Shown here: positions 41,747 to 52,836 of the stretch, one piece after another
How positions within the stretch are numbered: position 1 is the stretch's first letter
Layout: each line of letters starts with the position of its first letter
NCBI RefSeq assembly: GCF_019649055.1
Contig: NW_026570247.1
Location: forward strand, 868,001 to 932,000
Direction: 5' to 3'
Source of the DNA: Paramacrobiotus metropolitanus
Taxonomy: Eukaryota > Tardigrada > Eutardigrada > Parachela > Macrobiotidae
Length of the DNA: 64,000 nucleotides
Program-made: the position numbers and the translations under genes
The notes under the pieces: generated by a model
Seen by the model: the letters and a program-made list of their open reading frames with translations, nothing else
What the model was told of the DNA's origin: nothing
The model's database searches: none

Positions 41747-42670
41747 TTAGGTCGATGCGCCCGAGCCCCCAAGAGCAAGAGCATTCGAAACTGTTTTACC
41801 GAACTGTTGTCGAAGTGCATCTGTACGAGATACATATTTCTCGAAACAATTGCTGGACCAGTTTCCTTGTGCCTTAAGTTCATCAATCGAAACACCACAA
41901 GAAGCGGCAAATGTGGTACCCCCTCTGCGAAAGGAGTGCACCGAGAACTGTTTAGAGTCGTAACCCGTTGCTGCTAAAAGTAAACGCAGCGTATTCACGA
42001 AGCGAGACGAGGTATAAGGAGTTTTATTTCCGGAGGCGTCAACGTACATTAATGCCGGTTCCGAAGGAGACAAACTGATATTCTTGCGATACGATGCAAA
42101 AGCAACCACTGGGCACAGAACAGAGCCAGGTACCGCGCGAACTGGAACTGATACAAGTTTTCCTAGGAAGTGAGAAGTTTTTAAATGCGGCACAGTAAGC
42201 AGAATGCTGTTATTTGACAGCCGAACATCATTAAGGCGAATGTATTTCGAGTTCGACTTGCTGTAAAAAATATTACTTTTTCGTAATAAAGAAAAGAATG
42301 CAAACAAACATGAAACCCAGAACACATGCCGTTCATTTGCGTTCACCAGATTTAAATTGCAGTAGATTTCCTGCAGATGCTTAACACTTATACCTGCTTT
42401 TGCGTTTGGGCACTCGTACCTACTTCTTTTCAAACCTGCTAAGGCCAGTTGTACCGAAAAATGCTTGAGGTTTGGAGCGGCCTTACCGATTAAGTTATGT
42501 AGCGATGTTAAGGCGGCGAGGTAATTCTGAACCGAATTGTATTCCATTGTTTTCGACAAATATGCAACGTAAAGGCACACTGTGTTAACTGACGCCCGCA
42601 CCGCGGTTAGAGTATACTTTTCACAGAAGTCGAGGAATTTTTGCCACTGGCATCTACGAGTCTTTTGCGA
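41747..42670 (-). CDS. YR-retrotransposon tyrosine recombinase
   Basis: The open frame runs upstream of the first alternative start at 42601 into the RT end (about 42670) without an ATG, so it is probably made as an RT fusion by frameshifting. Before the core comes a SAM-like region (WQKFLDFCEKYTL, NYLAALTSLHNLIG). Catalytic residues are Arg in SLLRKSNIF, His and Arg in HSFRRGGTTF, and the nucleophile Tyr in FEKYVSRT, after GNWSSN. About 300 residues, as expected. It would recombine circular cDNA into the genome without target duplication. Confidence 0.85.
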   Translation of the reverse strand, partial: SQKTRRCQWQKFLDFCEKYTLTAVRASVNTVCLYVAYLSKTMEYNSVQNYLAALTSLHNLIGKAAPNLKHFSVQLALAGLKRSRYECPNAKAGISVKHLQEIYCNLNLVNANERHVFWVSCLFAFFSLLRKSNIFYSKSNSKYIRLNDVRLSNNSILLTVPHLKTSHFLGKLVSVPVRAVPGSVLCPVVAFASYRKNISLSPSEPALMYVDASGNKTPYTSSRFVNTLRLLLAATGYDSKQFSVHSFRRGGTTFAASCGVSIDELKAQGNWSSNCFEKYVSRTDALRQQFGKTVSNALALGGSGAST

Positions 42671-44804
42671 TCCGTAAGCCAGAGCTGAACGCTGTAATCT
42701 TTTCAGGGTCGTCTTCAGAGAACTGATTCGGGTATCTAAAAAGGCACGACGAAGTTACTTTTGCAAAACTTTCTTCTCGACGGAAATAAGAATGAAATAT
42801 CGACTCAAATTTATGGTCAGTAAGAATGCGACTGAGTGCATCCGCTGCAGTGTTCGATTCGCCTGGTACATGGCGAGCAGTTACGATAAAATTAAAATCG
42901 CAACCGGCATAGAATGCAAGCTTCAACCATTTCGAGGCTTGCGTATTCTTACACGTGCCGCGATTAATGAAACTGACAGTCAAAGCATTGTCACTTAATA
43001 TTACAACTTCCGCATTACGAAACATCTGGCACCATACCAGAACACGGAGGCAGGCGGCGATTAGCTCAAGGTAGTTAATGTTGTCGCGCAAGGAGATATG
43101 CACTATGGGACTTGTTAACCAACTCGGCCACAATTTACGGTTCCCAGGCATTTCGTTGCGAGACCAGGAGCCCGCGAGCCAGCTGTCACCCATTACCGCA
43201 CCGAAGCCTTGGAACGAAGCATCACAAGTAATGTACACTTTACGTCTGTAATTTCCAAAGGCATAATGGTAGAGACCATTTAGTTTCGGAGAGACTTTTA
43301 TCCACCACAAGAGTTCGGTGCGAATTATATCGTCAACCGGGTGGAGAGCATCGCTATCGTTTAACGATTTTAAGACGTCAATAAAAATACGTGAGAAAAT
43401 ACGGGCTCCACGAATCGCCCTAGAAGCAAAACTCAAATGGCCTACGAGACACTGCAACTGCGATTTTGATACGAACTGAAGACTGCTGTATTCTTGGCAG
43501 AGTTGAGTCAATCTACTTATTTTATCTTCAGGCAGTATAATTTTTTGATTAACCGAGTCGATCAACAAACCAAGAAATCGGACGTTCTGCGTCGGACCGA
43601 TGACCTTATCCCATTTTGGTGGGAAACCAAGGCGATTTAGCAACTGAATTAGGAACCTTTGTGCGGCTAAACACTTTTCATATGAATCCGCTATTAACAG
43701 AAAATCATCGAGATACGGTATTATCTTAAAACCTTTTTTTCGAACATAGCGAGCTATTGCTACAGAAATCCTGTTGAAGATAGCGGGGGCACAAGCAAGT
43801 CCGAAACACAAGCAGTTATCTACCAGAAAAACTGCCTTTCTGCCGAACGACCAGCGTAAACCTTGATACTGACGATGGGGCGGGTAAACCGGAACTTGAC
43901 GGTACGCTTTTTCGATGTCAACAACAGAATAATAGCAGTTCTTCGTGCTCAACGAGACTGCGTCATCAATCGATAGAAACGAAAAGCTTTCGTGTATCAT
44001 GTGCGAGTTTAGCGAATCGCCGAAAGGCCGACTACAATCAGTTATGGGCCGTGGTTGCGTGCTGTCTTTTTTCGGCACGGCACCAATTGAATGAATACGT
44101 GTTGGGGCAAAGTTTACTTCTGATAATTTACCGCACGCGATTTCATCTAGAAAAATTTTGTCCAGTAAGGGTTTTACTAACGGATTCAAAGCGCTGCTAT
44201 AATTTTCAAGCCTAACTGGAGAAATTACTGTACCGTCTGGTACAATTTCAAACCCGTGTTTAATTCCGTCGAGCAAAAATGTTTTGTCTTCATCATCGGA
44301 AAAGCAATCGATCCAGTTATTGTAATTGCGAGAGAGTGGACTGCAGAACGTGACTTCGTTATCAGCTGAGCAACTTCCGAGACATTTATTAGTTAAATCA
44401 CAAAAAGTATTAGGTAGCAATGAGTAAACCGTTGGAAAATCAGATAACTTATCATGTAGCGAGGGATGAGAGTCGACCAAAATTTTAGAGATTGCGAAAC
44501 AAGACTGACCGTTCGGCGAGTCATAAACAGAGAAACCATTAAAACTGACGGAATTGCCCGTTGCTGCGGTTGGCGCTTGGGTGCGACTGCTCGGTTCCAG
44601 GGGATCCGGTCCATTTAGGGCAGCGGTACCAGTCGTGGCCGTCGCCGCTGCAGAGCCGACAGATGTGGGAATAGAGGCAGTGGTCCGGATGCTTCTGGCA
44701 GCGGCGCTCATTCCATTCGAAGCATGGAAATTCCTTGCGTGGGCGGTGGGAGAAGGGTGTGGGTCCGCGCGGTCCTGGTGTTGCCGGCCCACGTTGAAAG
44801 GCAC
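42654..44804 (-). CDS. YR-retrotransposon reverse transcriptase and RNase H
   Basis: The first 90 residues overlap the gag-like frame and begin at a GTG, so translation probably enters by frameshift. RT landmarks: RPITDCSRPFG, VVDIEKAYRQVPV (first catalytic Asp), FGLACAPAIFN and IIPYLDDFLL (catalytic Asp pair, near 43704-43717). RNase H landmarks: ITCDASFQGFG, INYLELIAACL, ILSDNALT and HVPGESNTAADALSR. The RNase H of this clade carries a helical array near the DSxxxxLS end. No break was seen over 716 codons. Confidence 0.9.
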   Translation of the reverse strand: MPFNVGRQHQDRADPHPSPTAHARNFHASNGMSAAARSIRTTASIPTSVGSAAATATTGTAALNGPDPLEPSSRTQAPTAATGNSVSFNGFSVYDSPNGQSCFAISKILVDSHPSLHDKLSDFPTVYSLLPNTFCDLTNKCLGSCSADNEVTFCSPLSRNYNNWIDCFSDDEDKTFLLDGIKHGFEIVPDGTVISPVRLENYSSALNPLVKPLLDKIFLDEIACGKLSEVNFAPTRIHSIGAVPKKDSTQPRPITDCSRPFGDSLNSHMIHESFSFLSIDDAVSLSTKNCYYSVVDIEKAYRQVPVYPPHRQYQGLRWSFGRKAVFLVDNCLCFGLACAPAIFNRISVAIARYVRKKGFKIIPYLDDFLLIADSYEKCLAAQRFLIQLLNRLGFPPKWDKVIGPTQNVRFLGLLIDSVNQKIILPEDKISRLTQLCQEYSSLQFVSKSQLQCLVGHLSFASRAIRGARIFSRIFIDVLKSLNDSDALHPVDDIIRTELLWWIKVSPKLNGLYHYAFGNYRRKVYITCDASFQGFGAVMGDSWLAGSWSRNEMPGNRKLWPSWLTSPIVHISLRDNINYLELIAACLRVLVWCQMFRNAEVVILSDNALTVSFINRGTCKNTQASKWLKLAFYAGCDFNFIVTARHVPGESNTAADALSRILTDHKFESIFHSYFRREESFAKVTSSCLFRYPNQFSEDDPEKITAFSSGLRIAKDS

Positions 44805-45729
44805 CAGGCGCTCGAAAGGGATATGGCCCAGGTCGAGGCCGAAACGAATTTACTGCGACCGATAACGTACCAGAGTGAAAATGCTGATGAATTAGGCTCG
44901 AACATGAATTAAAATCATTTAAAGCGCAGTCATTTTCATCTGCGAAAATTCGAAAGGCGTCGTCAAATTGCAACACTACGATAGCCCTGTAGTCACGACG
45001 TTTATTAGCAAGAAATTCCATGTATTCTGTATACTCTTTTAGGGCTTCTGCGCGATCGGGTAGGACTGCTAACCGACGAATGATAGACTGACAACCCGCC
45101 ATAAAATCATCATAACCAATATCGAGTGCCCCGACATTTATCGAACCAGACATATGAGCGCGAGTATATACCTGCGTATGCGGACGCGGTAAATTACGAG
45201 CAAGCCGAGGAAGAGATTTTTTTGCACTAATTACGTCTCGAAGGTCAAACTCACCTGAACTGGGTTGCTGGATGACCTTGCGATTATGAACGATGTTGAG
45301 CGGAGGAGCTTCGATAACGGAGGCGACGGAGGAGCGACCGGATTTCTTTGCTTCGCCGTCGGTGTCATCGATGTAATGCAGCAGGGATTTGCGATCGCGA
45401 AGGGGAATTCCTTTGAGTTCGTCCAATTTGAAGTCTTCGGCGGTGAGGGTTTTGATGTGCTCCTCTCTGGTGTACCGTTGAGCTTTCAAAATCTCCAGCG
45501 TAATTGGGCCGAGGTCCAGAATCTCTCCGACTGCTTCGATCGATCCACACGACAGCTCCAATTCTGGCTTATTACCGGCATCCTTAGAACACTGACATTC
45601 GGGCTGATGATAGAGAAAGCGATTAACCAACTCAGCTTTCAGGTCGGCGACTGAAAGGTCGTGGTCTCTAAGGATACCCTTTAAAGCTTCACATGTCAAA
45701 TCTTCTAGTTCTTCACGCGTCTTACTCAT
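44539..45729 (-). CDS. YR-retrotransposon gag-like protein
   Basis: Start taken at ATG 45729 (MSKTREELEDLTCEAL), since the longer extension is preceded by a short repeat (GAAAACCGAGAAG, 45740-45780). About 396 residues. Helical N-terminus (DHDLSVADLKAELVNRF), a conserved-looking core (VGALDIGYDDFMAGCQSII), Pro/Arg-rich linker, and a Cys/His cluster near the end (CFEWNERRC...HPDHCLYSHIC) followed by CRLCSGDGHDWYRC, a CCHC-like knuckle. The fold of CxxxNxxxC finger plus knuckle is common in DIRS/Ngaro gag. It would coat the RNA template. Confidence 0.75.
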   Translation of the reverse strand: MSKTREELEDLTCEALKGILRDHDLSVADLKAELVNRFLYHQPECQCSKDAGNKPELELSCGSIEAVGEILDLGPITLEILKAQRYTREEHIKTLTAEDFKLDELKGIPLRDRKSLLHYIDDTDGEAKKSGRSSVASVIEAPPLNIVHNRKVIQQPSSGEFDLRDVISAKKSLPRLARNLPRPHTQVYTRAHMSGSINVGALDIGYDDFMAGCQSIIRRLAVLPDRAEALKEYTEYMEFLANKRRDYRAIVVLQFDDAFRIFADENDCALNDFNSCSSLIHQHFHSGTLSVAVNSFRPRPGPYPFRAPGAFQRGPATPGPRGPTPFSHRPRKEFPCFEWNERRCQKHPDHCLYSHICRLCSGDGHDWYRCPKWTGSPGTEQSHPSANRSNGQFRQF

Positions 45730-45831
45730 TTTGAAAGAAAACCGAGAAGTGACCTTTCGGTGTAAAAGAAAACCGAGAAGAAAATTTGCACACTCAGAAA
45801 ATTTGCACACTAAACTCATCACACAGGCCAT

Positions 45832-47117
45832 TCAAATGTTTAAGTAGAGGTTAGCTATGCGGATGCGTGCTCCCATGCTGAATCCGGTTGGAAAGTCAGA
45901 GAAAATACTGACGGCGGAGAGAGAGGTCAGTCCATCGTTATAACCGGATTTCTCCGTTGCGAAATCCTTCTCGATGAGCATCGTTTTCCGTATTATACCA
46001 GCAAGATCAACTTCTACCGCTTAAACATTACATTGTTAACTTACAGGGCAAAGAAATCGCAAATGGCCGTCCAATCCACGGTATAAGCCAGGGTGCGCGC
46101 CGAGCGAGCATGCACCGTCGTTACCTTTGCTAGCATCTCCTCCCTGACCAGCAAGAAGTATGCGTTCACAGTGCACATGAAGCGCGCGGACGTCCGCGCT
46201 CGGCTTTCGCTGCAGCGCAAAACCAGAGGCGAAATGGTGATTTGTATTCTGTTATCGTCCCACGTGGGAGACAGGATCAGTGCATGCTCTTGTTCATGCA
46301 AGAAGCGGTAGTGCAAATGCTTAAACACATTGTACGCAGTGAGGCCAAAAAGGTGGCCGACGTCCCAGTTGTGCAGGATAATGGCGTCGCCGACGATGCC
46401 TTTGTACTCTTTATGCATACATCGCTACCGGGTAATTTAAGGTCGCCGGGTCGCACTGCCGAATATGCCAGGGCTTGCCGCTGGTTACGTTCCGGAAGTA
46501 CTATGCTTTGTAAAACTTAATATTACTATGATTTGGAAAGCTTAGCACTACTAAGCTTTGGAGCGCTTAGTATAACTAAGCTTTGGAAAGCTTAGTACTG
46601 TTAGAAAAACGTTAACCATAGCCGCTAACCTTGCGACGATGTGCTTTCACGACTTATTTGTGTCAGCCGTACAAAAGGTCAACCCTTGATTTTTTGCTTT
46701 TGCTAGCTGTCTTTGTTTTAATGAGGCTATTGATTCGGTGTTTTTTCGATGAGTATTTACTGCCAGCCAATTGAAAACTCGTGAATCCTAAATTATTGTG
46801 ACTTTTTGCTCTAAATTTCGAAGACCTTCTATTGCTAATCTGTATCGAGCTTGCAGAAAGTCGTCAACACCCTTTGTTACCTTTAGCCAATCCCGAGCTG
46901 TGCTTTGGTTTGCCTTGATAGTGTGATGACCGAAAAGTAACATTTTATCACTGTGTGCTATATAAGCTGTCAAACTTTAGATCTACAAATTCAGTGCAAT
47001 TTTGTTCACGTACAGTACAACTGCCTTTAGTAAAGTTTCAGTTTCTTAGCTAACAGGGAATATTTAGGGTCGTTTGTGGTTTTCGTTTGCTTGATCTGTA
47101 TCTTTCTAAAGAATTGT
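45832..47117. other. Mostly noncoding, with one uncharacterised frame and AAGCTT palindromes
   Basis: A minus-strand frame at 46041-46418 (125 residues, true ATG) has no recognised motif. At 46531-46600 there are tandem copies of ACTAAGCTTTGGAAAGCTTAGT, an imperfect palindrome that also appears near 3490, 3570, 4215 and 48390. Nothing else recognised. Confidence 0.45.
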
Positions 47118-48726
47118 TATGGATTTCGGGCTTTTGGAAATGATAATGCCGTGTCGTTGGTAGCAGATCAGAAGGTGACCATTCAGATAGCCGTAAGTAT
47201 GGGTTATAATTATGCTTAAATATGACCACTACGGCCTACGGGTATGATTATTGATGGCGGATACTTATAATGTTTCGATCGTAGGAAATGAAAGCGCCAA
47301 ACACGTTGCGTCTGTGGGACGGCCGAAAACTTATTAGTAGGATGGTTTAAACACTTGCTTCAGTAACCTTTCCAGTTTACTTAATGTGATGAACGGTTGT
47401 TAATTCTGGCAGACGCTGTCGTGAAATCTAAGGTGGAATTCGAGGAAGAAGAGCTGGCTGATTTGCCTTGTTCCACAATCCAACTGACAGCTTACAAGGT
47501 TTTCGGCAAGTACGTTATCAGTACAAATTGTTGACATAAACGTCTGATATTTCGAAAATATAATTATATTAAGACGGTTCGTTATCAGAAAAATGTGTTT
47601 GATAACAAAAGGTGATCTATGAATTTGCTCATCGCGCTTTTTAAAAATAAAACGATTTTGCTACATTGTTTGCAGAGAACGCCTCATTATCAGCGCATTC
47701 GAGATGGTTGCTTCTGGGGACCAGAACGGAGGTGAGCTGCTCAAAGCACCCGATGCAGTGTTCGGACTACCTGTAGCTGGACTTTGCCAAGGCAAAAAAA
47801 GGTAAGAAGTGATTTGGATACAATTAACAAACTTTTTACCACCGAGAAACTGCATGTTTCAGAACAATCACCGGAGTTGTTGCTCAAGTGGATAAGGAAT
47901 GGCTCGGACCTGGCACAGGACAGGAACAGAAGCGTTTTCGAAAGATCCTGTTGGTGGACGACACTGGCAGCATTAATGTAACTGCCTGGCGAGATGACAC
48001 GACAAAACTTGCGGACCTGCACAACGGAGATGTGCGTCAAGTGTTCATTCCAACTACAAATTCTTTAACTAAATTTTTCTTTGACAGCATATCGAGATCA
48101 CCAACGTCAACGTTGATCCAGGCGAAAAATACCAGCAAGCTGCCACGTGCAAAGTCGGAGCCACATTAACCGCGTCATCTTCGGTGGTTAAAGAGCTTGG
48201 AGTTATTCCGTTGCCCTGCAAGCGCCTTCTAACTATCCGAGAGGCTGCAAACGCAACTGCCTCCTTTGGTGAGATATATATGTTTTAGTCACTTCGCTAA
48301 ACCTCTTGAATAGTCACACTTTAACAACGCTTTGCATGCGTTAGCAAACCTATTAAAACTTTATAATTTTTTGGAAATTTTGTTTCACTAAGTTTTTCGA
48401 AACTTAGATTTATTAATTTCTCTTAAATTTAATTGTTTTCTACATTTTTCCGAACGTGCAGTTTTTCTTCATCACGGAATGACACGAACTTCCGAACGTG
48501 CAGTTTCTTAGTCAAACGGCAATAATTGCATCAGTAAATCTGTATTGAAGATTATCGACAGTGAATTGCGCAGATTGTGCTAGTCATACAGTTTTGTTTG
48601 ATAGATTTGCTAGGAGTCGTTGAAGATGTGCAACGCTTCGATTCGGCTGGAATGACACGAACGCTGGCGTTGTTGGACCCGTCTGTCGATCCGGTGTCAC
48701 AAGCTATCGTTCTTGATGGACAACTG
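47118..48726 (+). pseudogene. RPA70/RPA1-like gene, multi-exon, truncated
   Basis: Exons proposed: about 47118-47192, 47285-47330, 47414-47509, 47676-47801, 47863-48031, 48088-48268 and 48605-48726, all with GT...AG borders and matching phase. The first three give a segment like the RPA70 N-terminal domain (TLRLWDGRKL, then EEEELADLPCSTIQL and LIISAFEMV). The next two give an OB fold like DBD-A: TGVVAQVDKEWLGP, RKILLVDDTGSINVTAW, EITNVNVDPGEKYQQ. The last opens an OB fold like DBD-B (DLLGVVEDVQRF, ALLDPSVDPVSQAIVLDG). The DBD-C zinc ribbon needed for the RPA trimer was not found. No clear ATG opens the first exon. RPA70 binds single-stranded DNA; Helitrons of several lineages carry such genes, so this may be Helitron cargo. 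Truncation or decay is likely. Confidence 0.55.
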
Positions 48727-48949
48727 GTAAATGACCGCTTCTTTCTGAAAAAGTTTGATGCTGCTGTTGGCCGTAATAAAGGACAATTTTTTAGCATTTT
48801 AAAGTATTTAAATTATTTATTTATTCGTTGTTATTTGCGCTTAAATTTTAGTGACCACTTAGTGACCTTTTCCATTTTTTTGAAAAACTTAGCCAGCTAA
48901 CTCCTACCAACATCTGGTTGTATAAATTTGGTAGGCTGGGAAATTTACA

Positions 48950-49237
48950 ATGGAAAACAAATACTTAGTCGTTGTGATTTGCAACTTGCGTACCACTGAC
49001 GGAACAATCCGCGGCAAAGAGAAGGATAGCTACTTCTATCCTTGCGTGCAGCGTAACAGCAATACCAAACGAGTTCTTGAATGGGTACTTCAGAACGGGT
49101 ACATTAGCGGCAATGAGATCTCGGAGCCAGTTCAATCACCGGCAACCAACAAGCGCACAGCCGAAGCTATAGAGAACGAAACGGATGGAAGTGTGGATTT
49201 GAAAAATAAGCGAAAAAATACAGGACAAACTTTGTAA
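48950..49237 (+). CDS. Small uncharacterised protein or exon
   Basis: 95 codons from ATG 48950 (ENKYLVVVICNLRTTDG, SYFYPCVQRNSNTKRVLEWV), with a polar Lys/Asn-rich end. Good coding look but no family recognised. Same strand as, and 220 bp beyond, the RPA70-like exons; could be a later exon or a separate gene. Confidence 0.35.
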   Translation: MENKYLVVVICNLRTTDGTIRGKEKDSYFYPCVQRNSNTKRVLEWVLQNGYISGNEISEPVQSPATNKRTAEAIENETDGSVDLKNKRKNTGQTL

Positions 49238-49239
49238 AT

Positions 49240-51464
49240 CGTGGTCAGTTGTTGACAGCAGATCCTTTTCCTTTAATTTGTTTTTTTTCTGTTCCATACT
49301 TTTCTTAACCTTCGTACTGCATTTTGCCCTGTCAATTATAACTTCGAATTATTAACAGAATTACTGTAGCATTTGACTCAATGGTTCACGGAAGCATTTT
49401 ATTTGACAGTGATGAAAGGAGTCGACTAATATTTTGTTATGCTTTTTTTGCTTAAATGCATCCGCTGATTTGTGGAAACACTCAGTTCTGTGTGAATTAT
49501 GCATAAATATGGAACTTGGCAAGTAGCGAAGTGATTTAAGTACATGTCTACGTACTATGTACTGATTTAAGTACGTATCTACGTACGATTTAAGTACGTA
49601 TGCATACGTAGCCAAAGCCATTCAGAAAATGCATTGGGTGATGTGGAAAGGGAGATTGAGTGCTACAAACAAATGCCTCATGAGCTAAAACGGAAGACCT
49701 CCCGTAATCGGCGCAAAGTTTGCGATGAAATTCTTAGTCGATGTACGCAGATTATATGGTTCGCCCTGGACAAATGGTCCATGCCGAGCAGCTGGAAAAT
49801 AAGGCAAAACAACCCTGCATTCTGGTCAACTGGAAGTATGATTTGAATTGTAAACAGAAGAAGACTTTTTATCTTCGGTTCCATAGCGAACTGCCAACAA
49901 AATAGAAAATACACGATCTAGCGATGAGTACGCACTACGCACAACGCTAACAGATGGATAAGCGCAGTTACCAGACTCGCAAGATACAACCGGAGTTTCA
50001 GATCTTCAACGACGAACTGGGTCGTATTCGTCACCAAAAGCCATAGGGACTGTTTGATACGCCGCTAAATAGAATTATTGGAGTCAGTTATCTTTACATA
50101 CATTCGACAGCGATAAGAAAACTTTGCAGTAAGGTTACTGCAGTACTTCGTACCATCACTGACTTACCAGTTACATTACCGTGCACACTTTTATACACAT
50201 AATGTCTGTAGCTAACAACTGAACGAAACTTTCCTACTGATTCCTTCTTTCGCCCTTTTATAAAATTGTAACGAATACTCTCTTTAACTGTTGTTGCTCA
50301 GTACTGCGCCCTTTTTATCTTTTTTTTTGGAAAACTTATTTACACTAAAGCATCACCACGTATACTCTGTAGATATTTACATTTGCTTACACTTAAAACA
50401 TCAACTAAAGCATCAGAATTTACATTTTAATAACTGCTTGGTTTTGTTGTTAATCAGCGACCAAGAACGAAGGCATATTCGTTATCAGTTCCGTTATGCT
50501 TATACAATCCCGTTATCTAAGGTAAAGGACGTAAAGGAGCGGCAGACGTAAAGCAGGCCGACCCACTTTCTACGATGAGCCTGATGACTCTTTGTTGTTG
50601 CGCTTTGAAAATTTAGTATTCATTATGAAACAGAACTTAAGACCTATTTCCAGATAGCAATTTTAGGAATTTTATTCCTCATGGTTGAGGTTGCCCTCGA
50701 GCTAACGGAATGAAAAAATGTTTATAGAGAAATGACAAAATTGAACAAGACTAATCTTTGATTTTCCTTTTTCTTCAATTGGAAACTATGGATAGCAGAC
50801 GTTTTTGTGGCTGACTAACTTAGATTTGAAAAAGTAGTGTTTTGCCAGTTCAGAAACGCATTGCTTTATTAATCCGTGCAATTCGCTGCTGTACGATCCT
50901 TCCTCTGCTGTACGATGTATTCGTAATAAGAAACTAAGCGAGAGTTGGACTTTGGGAACATTTAGGTGACGAGACTTAAGATACTTTATTTTGATGATGT
51001 GCAGTTAACTGATGATAGAAACCCAAGGAATCCAACGGAGACAAAACATACCACCCGGACGCAGTAAACCGTTTACTCAAAAATGTATGGCAATTTCTTA
51101 TCTAAGTGCAAACAAGTTGAGCGCACTTGTTCAGGTCAGAAAGTAACAAAGCCAAGCATGTCAGCAAGTCGACCACGTTATCCAGTCATCAACATAGACG
51201 TAAAAAATGGTTTACGGAATTTGAAAACAATACAAGTTTCGGCTAAAGGGCAATACGGATATGTAAAGCCCTGATATAGTGCAAATTCAAAAACATCAAT
51301 CACCGCGCTTTCACTATTATCCGAACAAGATGGCGTCCTAACCTGGGACGGTGTACCGATGTGACCTTCTCGAGCAAACGCTAAAAAATGGCCGGAAAAT
51401 TGTTGAAAACGACAGCCCATACACAGGGACAACGGACAACGCAGAAAGAAACAGAAGCACCAAG
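49240..51464. other. Gene-poor stretch
   Basis: Short frames only. 49634-49846 has a basic stretch (ELKRKTSRNRRKVCDEIL) without known motif. At 49540-49610 TTTAAGTACGTATCTACGTA repeats occur. Nothing else was supported. Confidence 0.4.
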
Positions 51465-52004
51465 TCACTGATTTGGGTTTCGTGGATGAATCTCGCGTCC
51501 CATTAAACGGCGATATTTATCTGCTCCGCGGTTGCTCAGTTGAACCCCATAATATCGATGTTTTTTATCAGCGCGTCCGGAGTTCGATGCGCGACGGATG
51601 TGAAACTTCTTGATCAGAAGTTTCCCAAGCGTATTCTTTGGATCGGCGTCATATCGTAGAGGAACCCGACTGGCCTGAATCGATCTCTTCAGAAAATCCT
51701 GCAGATCCTTCGTGTACAACATGGATCCAGGAGCCGCTTCCACATACTTTCCCAGCCACTCCCAGATGAATTCGGAGTTTTGCTTCCCGTCGGAATTTCC
51801 CACACGTCGGGAAGCTGGCTCTGCAGTCTCTTCTGACTCCAGCTCGATAAACAGCGGTATCAAAGCATCGTAAGGCTTGCGGCATGATGGGACGAAGACT
51901 TTCGCGAAACATTCTCCCAGCGCTTGATGCAGTCCATATGAAAGGTATGACCGCATTTCATGGTTGCGAAACCTGAATTCGAAGAAATCCAACAAATAGT
52001 GCAT
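51465..52004 (-). CDS. Winged-helix (RFX-like) DNA-binding protein
   Basis: 179 residues from ATG 52004. Residues about 78-160 follow the RFX winged-helix layout: FIWEWLGKYVEAAPGSM, YTKDLQDFLKRS, NTLGKLLIKKFHIRRASNS and KKHRYYGVQLSN, the last matching the K-Y-H-Y-Y-G wing of RFX proteins. A similar domain also ends D5-type viral helicases, so a viral or transposon origin is possible. The N-terminus (FFEFRFRNHEMRSYLSYGLHQ) is of unknown nature. It could be a small RFX-type regulator or a fragment of a larger replication protein. Confidence 0.5.
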   Translation of the reverse strand: MHYLLDFFEFRFRNHEMRSYLSYGLHQALGECFAKVFVPSCRKPYDALIPLFIELESEETAEPASRRVGNSDGKQNSEFIWEWLGKYVEAAPGSMLYTKDLQDFLKRSIQASRVPLRYDADPKNTLGKLLIKKFHIRRASNSGRADKKHRYYGVQLSNRGADKYRRLMGREIHPRNPNQ

Positions 52005-52836
52005 TTAATTGCCGCCATCTTTGATTATCCAGAATACTGATTCAGCTCTTGCAAATTAGAAAAAAGCACTCAACCATTAACTGCGATTTTTAAAAGCGCC
52101 GCACTGAATTTATTGGTACGATTGCTCTTTTACATTTCGCGATGCTACTAACAAACTGACCATCCACTGCGCAGAAAATAAGGTCAAGACGGCTTTAAGG
52201 GTTTTATTCTGCCGCATACGATTTTCGCTGATGAGTACCGCTTACTAGAGCGGTAAACAACTTTTTATAGAAGGATAAAATCTTTATTCTTATTCAGTCT
52301 TTCACCGATGCGCGACCCAAAGCTTAGTAGCGTTGCAAACCTGGATGGCATACCTCGCCTATCACAGCGCAAGCGCTGCAGATTCACCAACCTGGCATTA
52401 TTTAGGGCAAAGTTACTCGGTAAGCAGCAGGCTAGCAGCAAAGAGAGCTTCTTGCTAGTGGAATCTGGTTACCGTCCATGAGAGTCGACCAACTTCTAAA
52501 AAATAGAATTAATAATTCAATTAAAAAAATGAATTTCCAGCGGTGAAAAAATAATTTCGATAATTCGGACAGAAAAATCGTGATTGGCTGGTTGCGGATA
52601 AGCCCCACCCCCCAAGCCGAACAATAGAATATTAAAATTCAAAATTCAAAATTACGTAATTGGTCCAGTGGCTAACGGAACCTGGTACCAGTGGTACCGG
52701 GTGCAAACATCGGCAACCTTGCTCTTCTTCAACTTCTAAATGAGTGTGTGTGAGTAATTCGGAATTTCAGTTGTTGTATGAGTAATCTGAATTTTCAATT
52801 TTTCTACTTGTGTTCTCAGTATTTCTATTTCTTACA
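52005..52836. other. Intergenic, no feature seen
   Basis: AT-rich; includes TATTAAAATTCAAAATTCAAAATTACG and CTGGTACCAGTGGTACCGG (52681-52700), a GGTACC-rich imperfect palindrome. Likely holds promoters of the flanking divergent genes. Confidence 0.35.

Larger units (their letters stand above)
41747..45831 (-). mobile_element. Tyrosine-recombinase retrotransposon (DIRS/Ngaro type)
   Basis: Order on the minus strand is gag-like frame, RT/RNase H frame, tyrosine recombinase, each overlapping the next. This is the defining layout of YR retrotransposons, which integrate through a recombinase rather than a DDE integrase. Terminal repeats (inverted for DIRS, split direct for Ngaro) were not located by eye, so the limits given are those of the coding region. 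The frames are open, so the copy may be recent. Confidence 0.8.

Noticed and set aside
41597-41977. Plus-strand frame over the recombinase
   Set aside because: Antisense to the conserved HxxR...Y region of the tyrosine recombinase.
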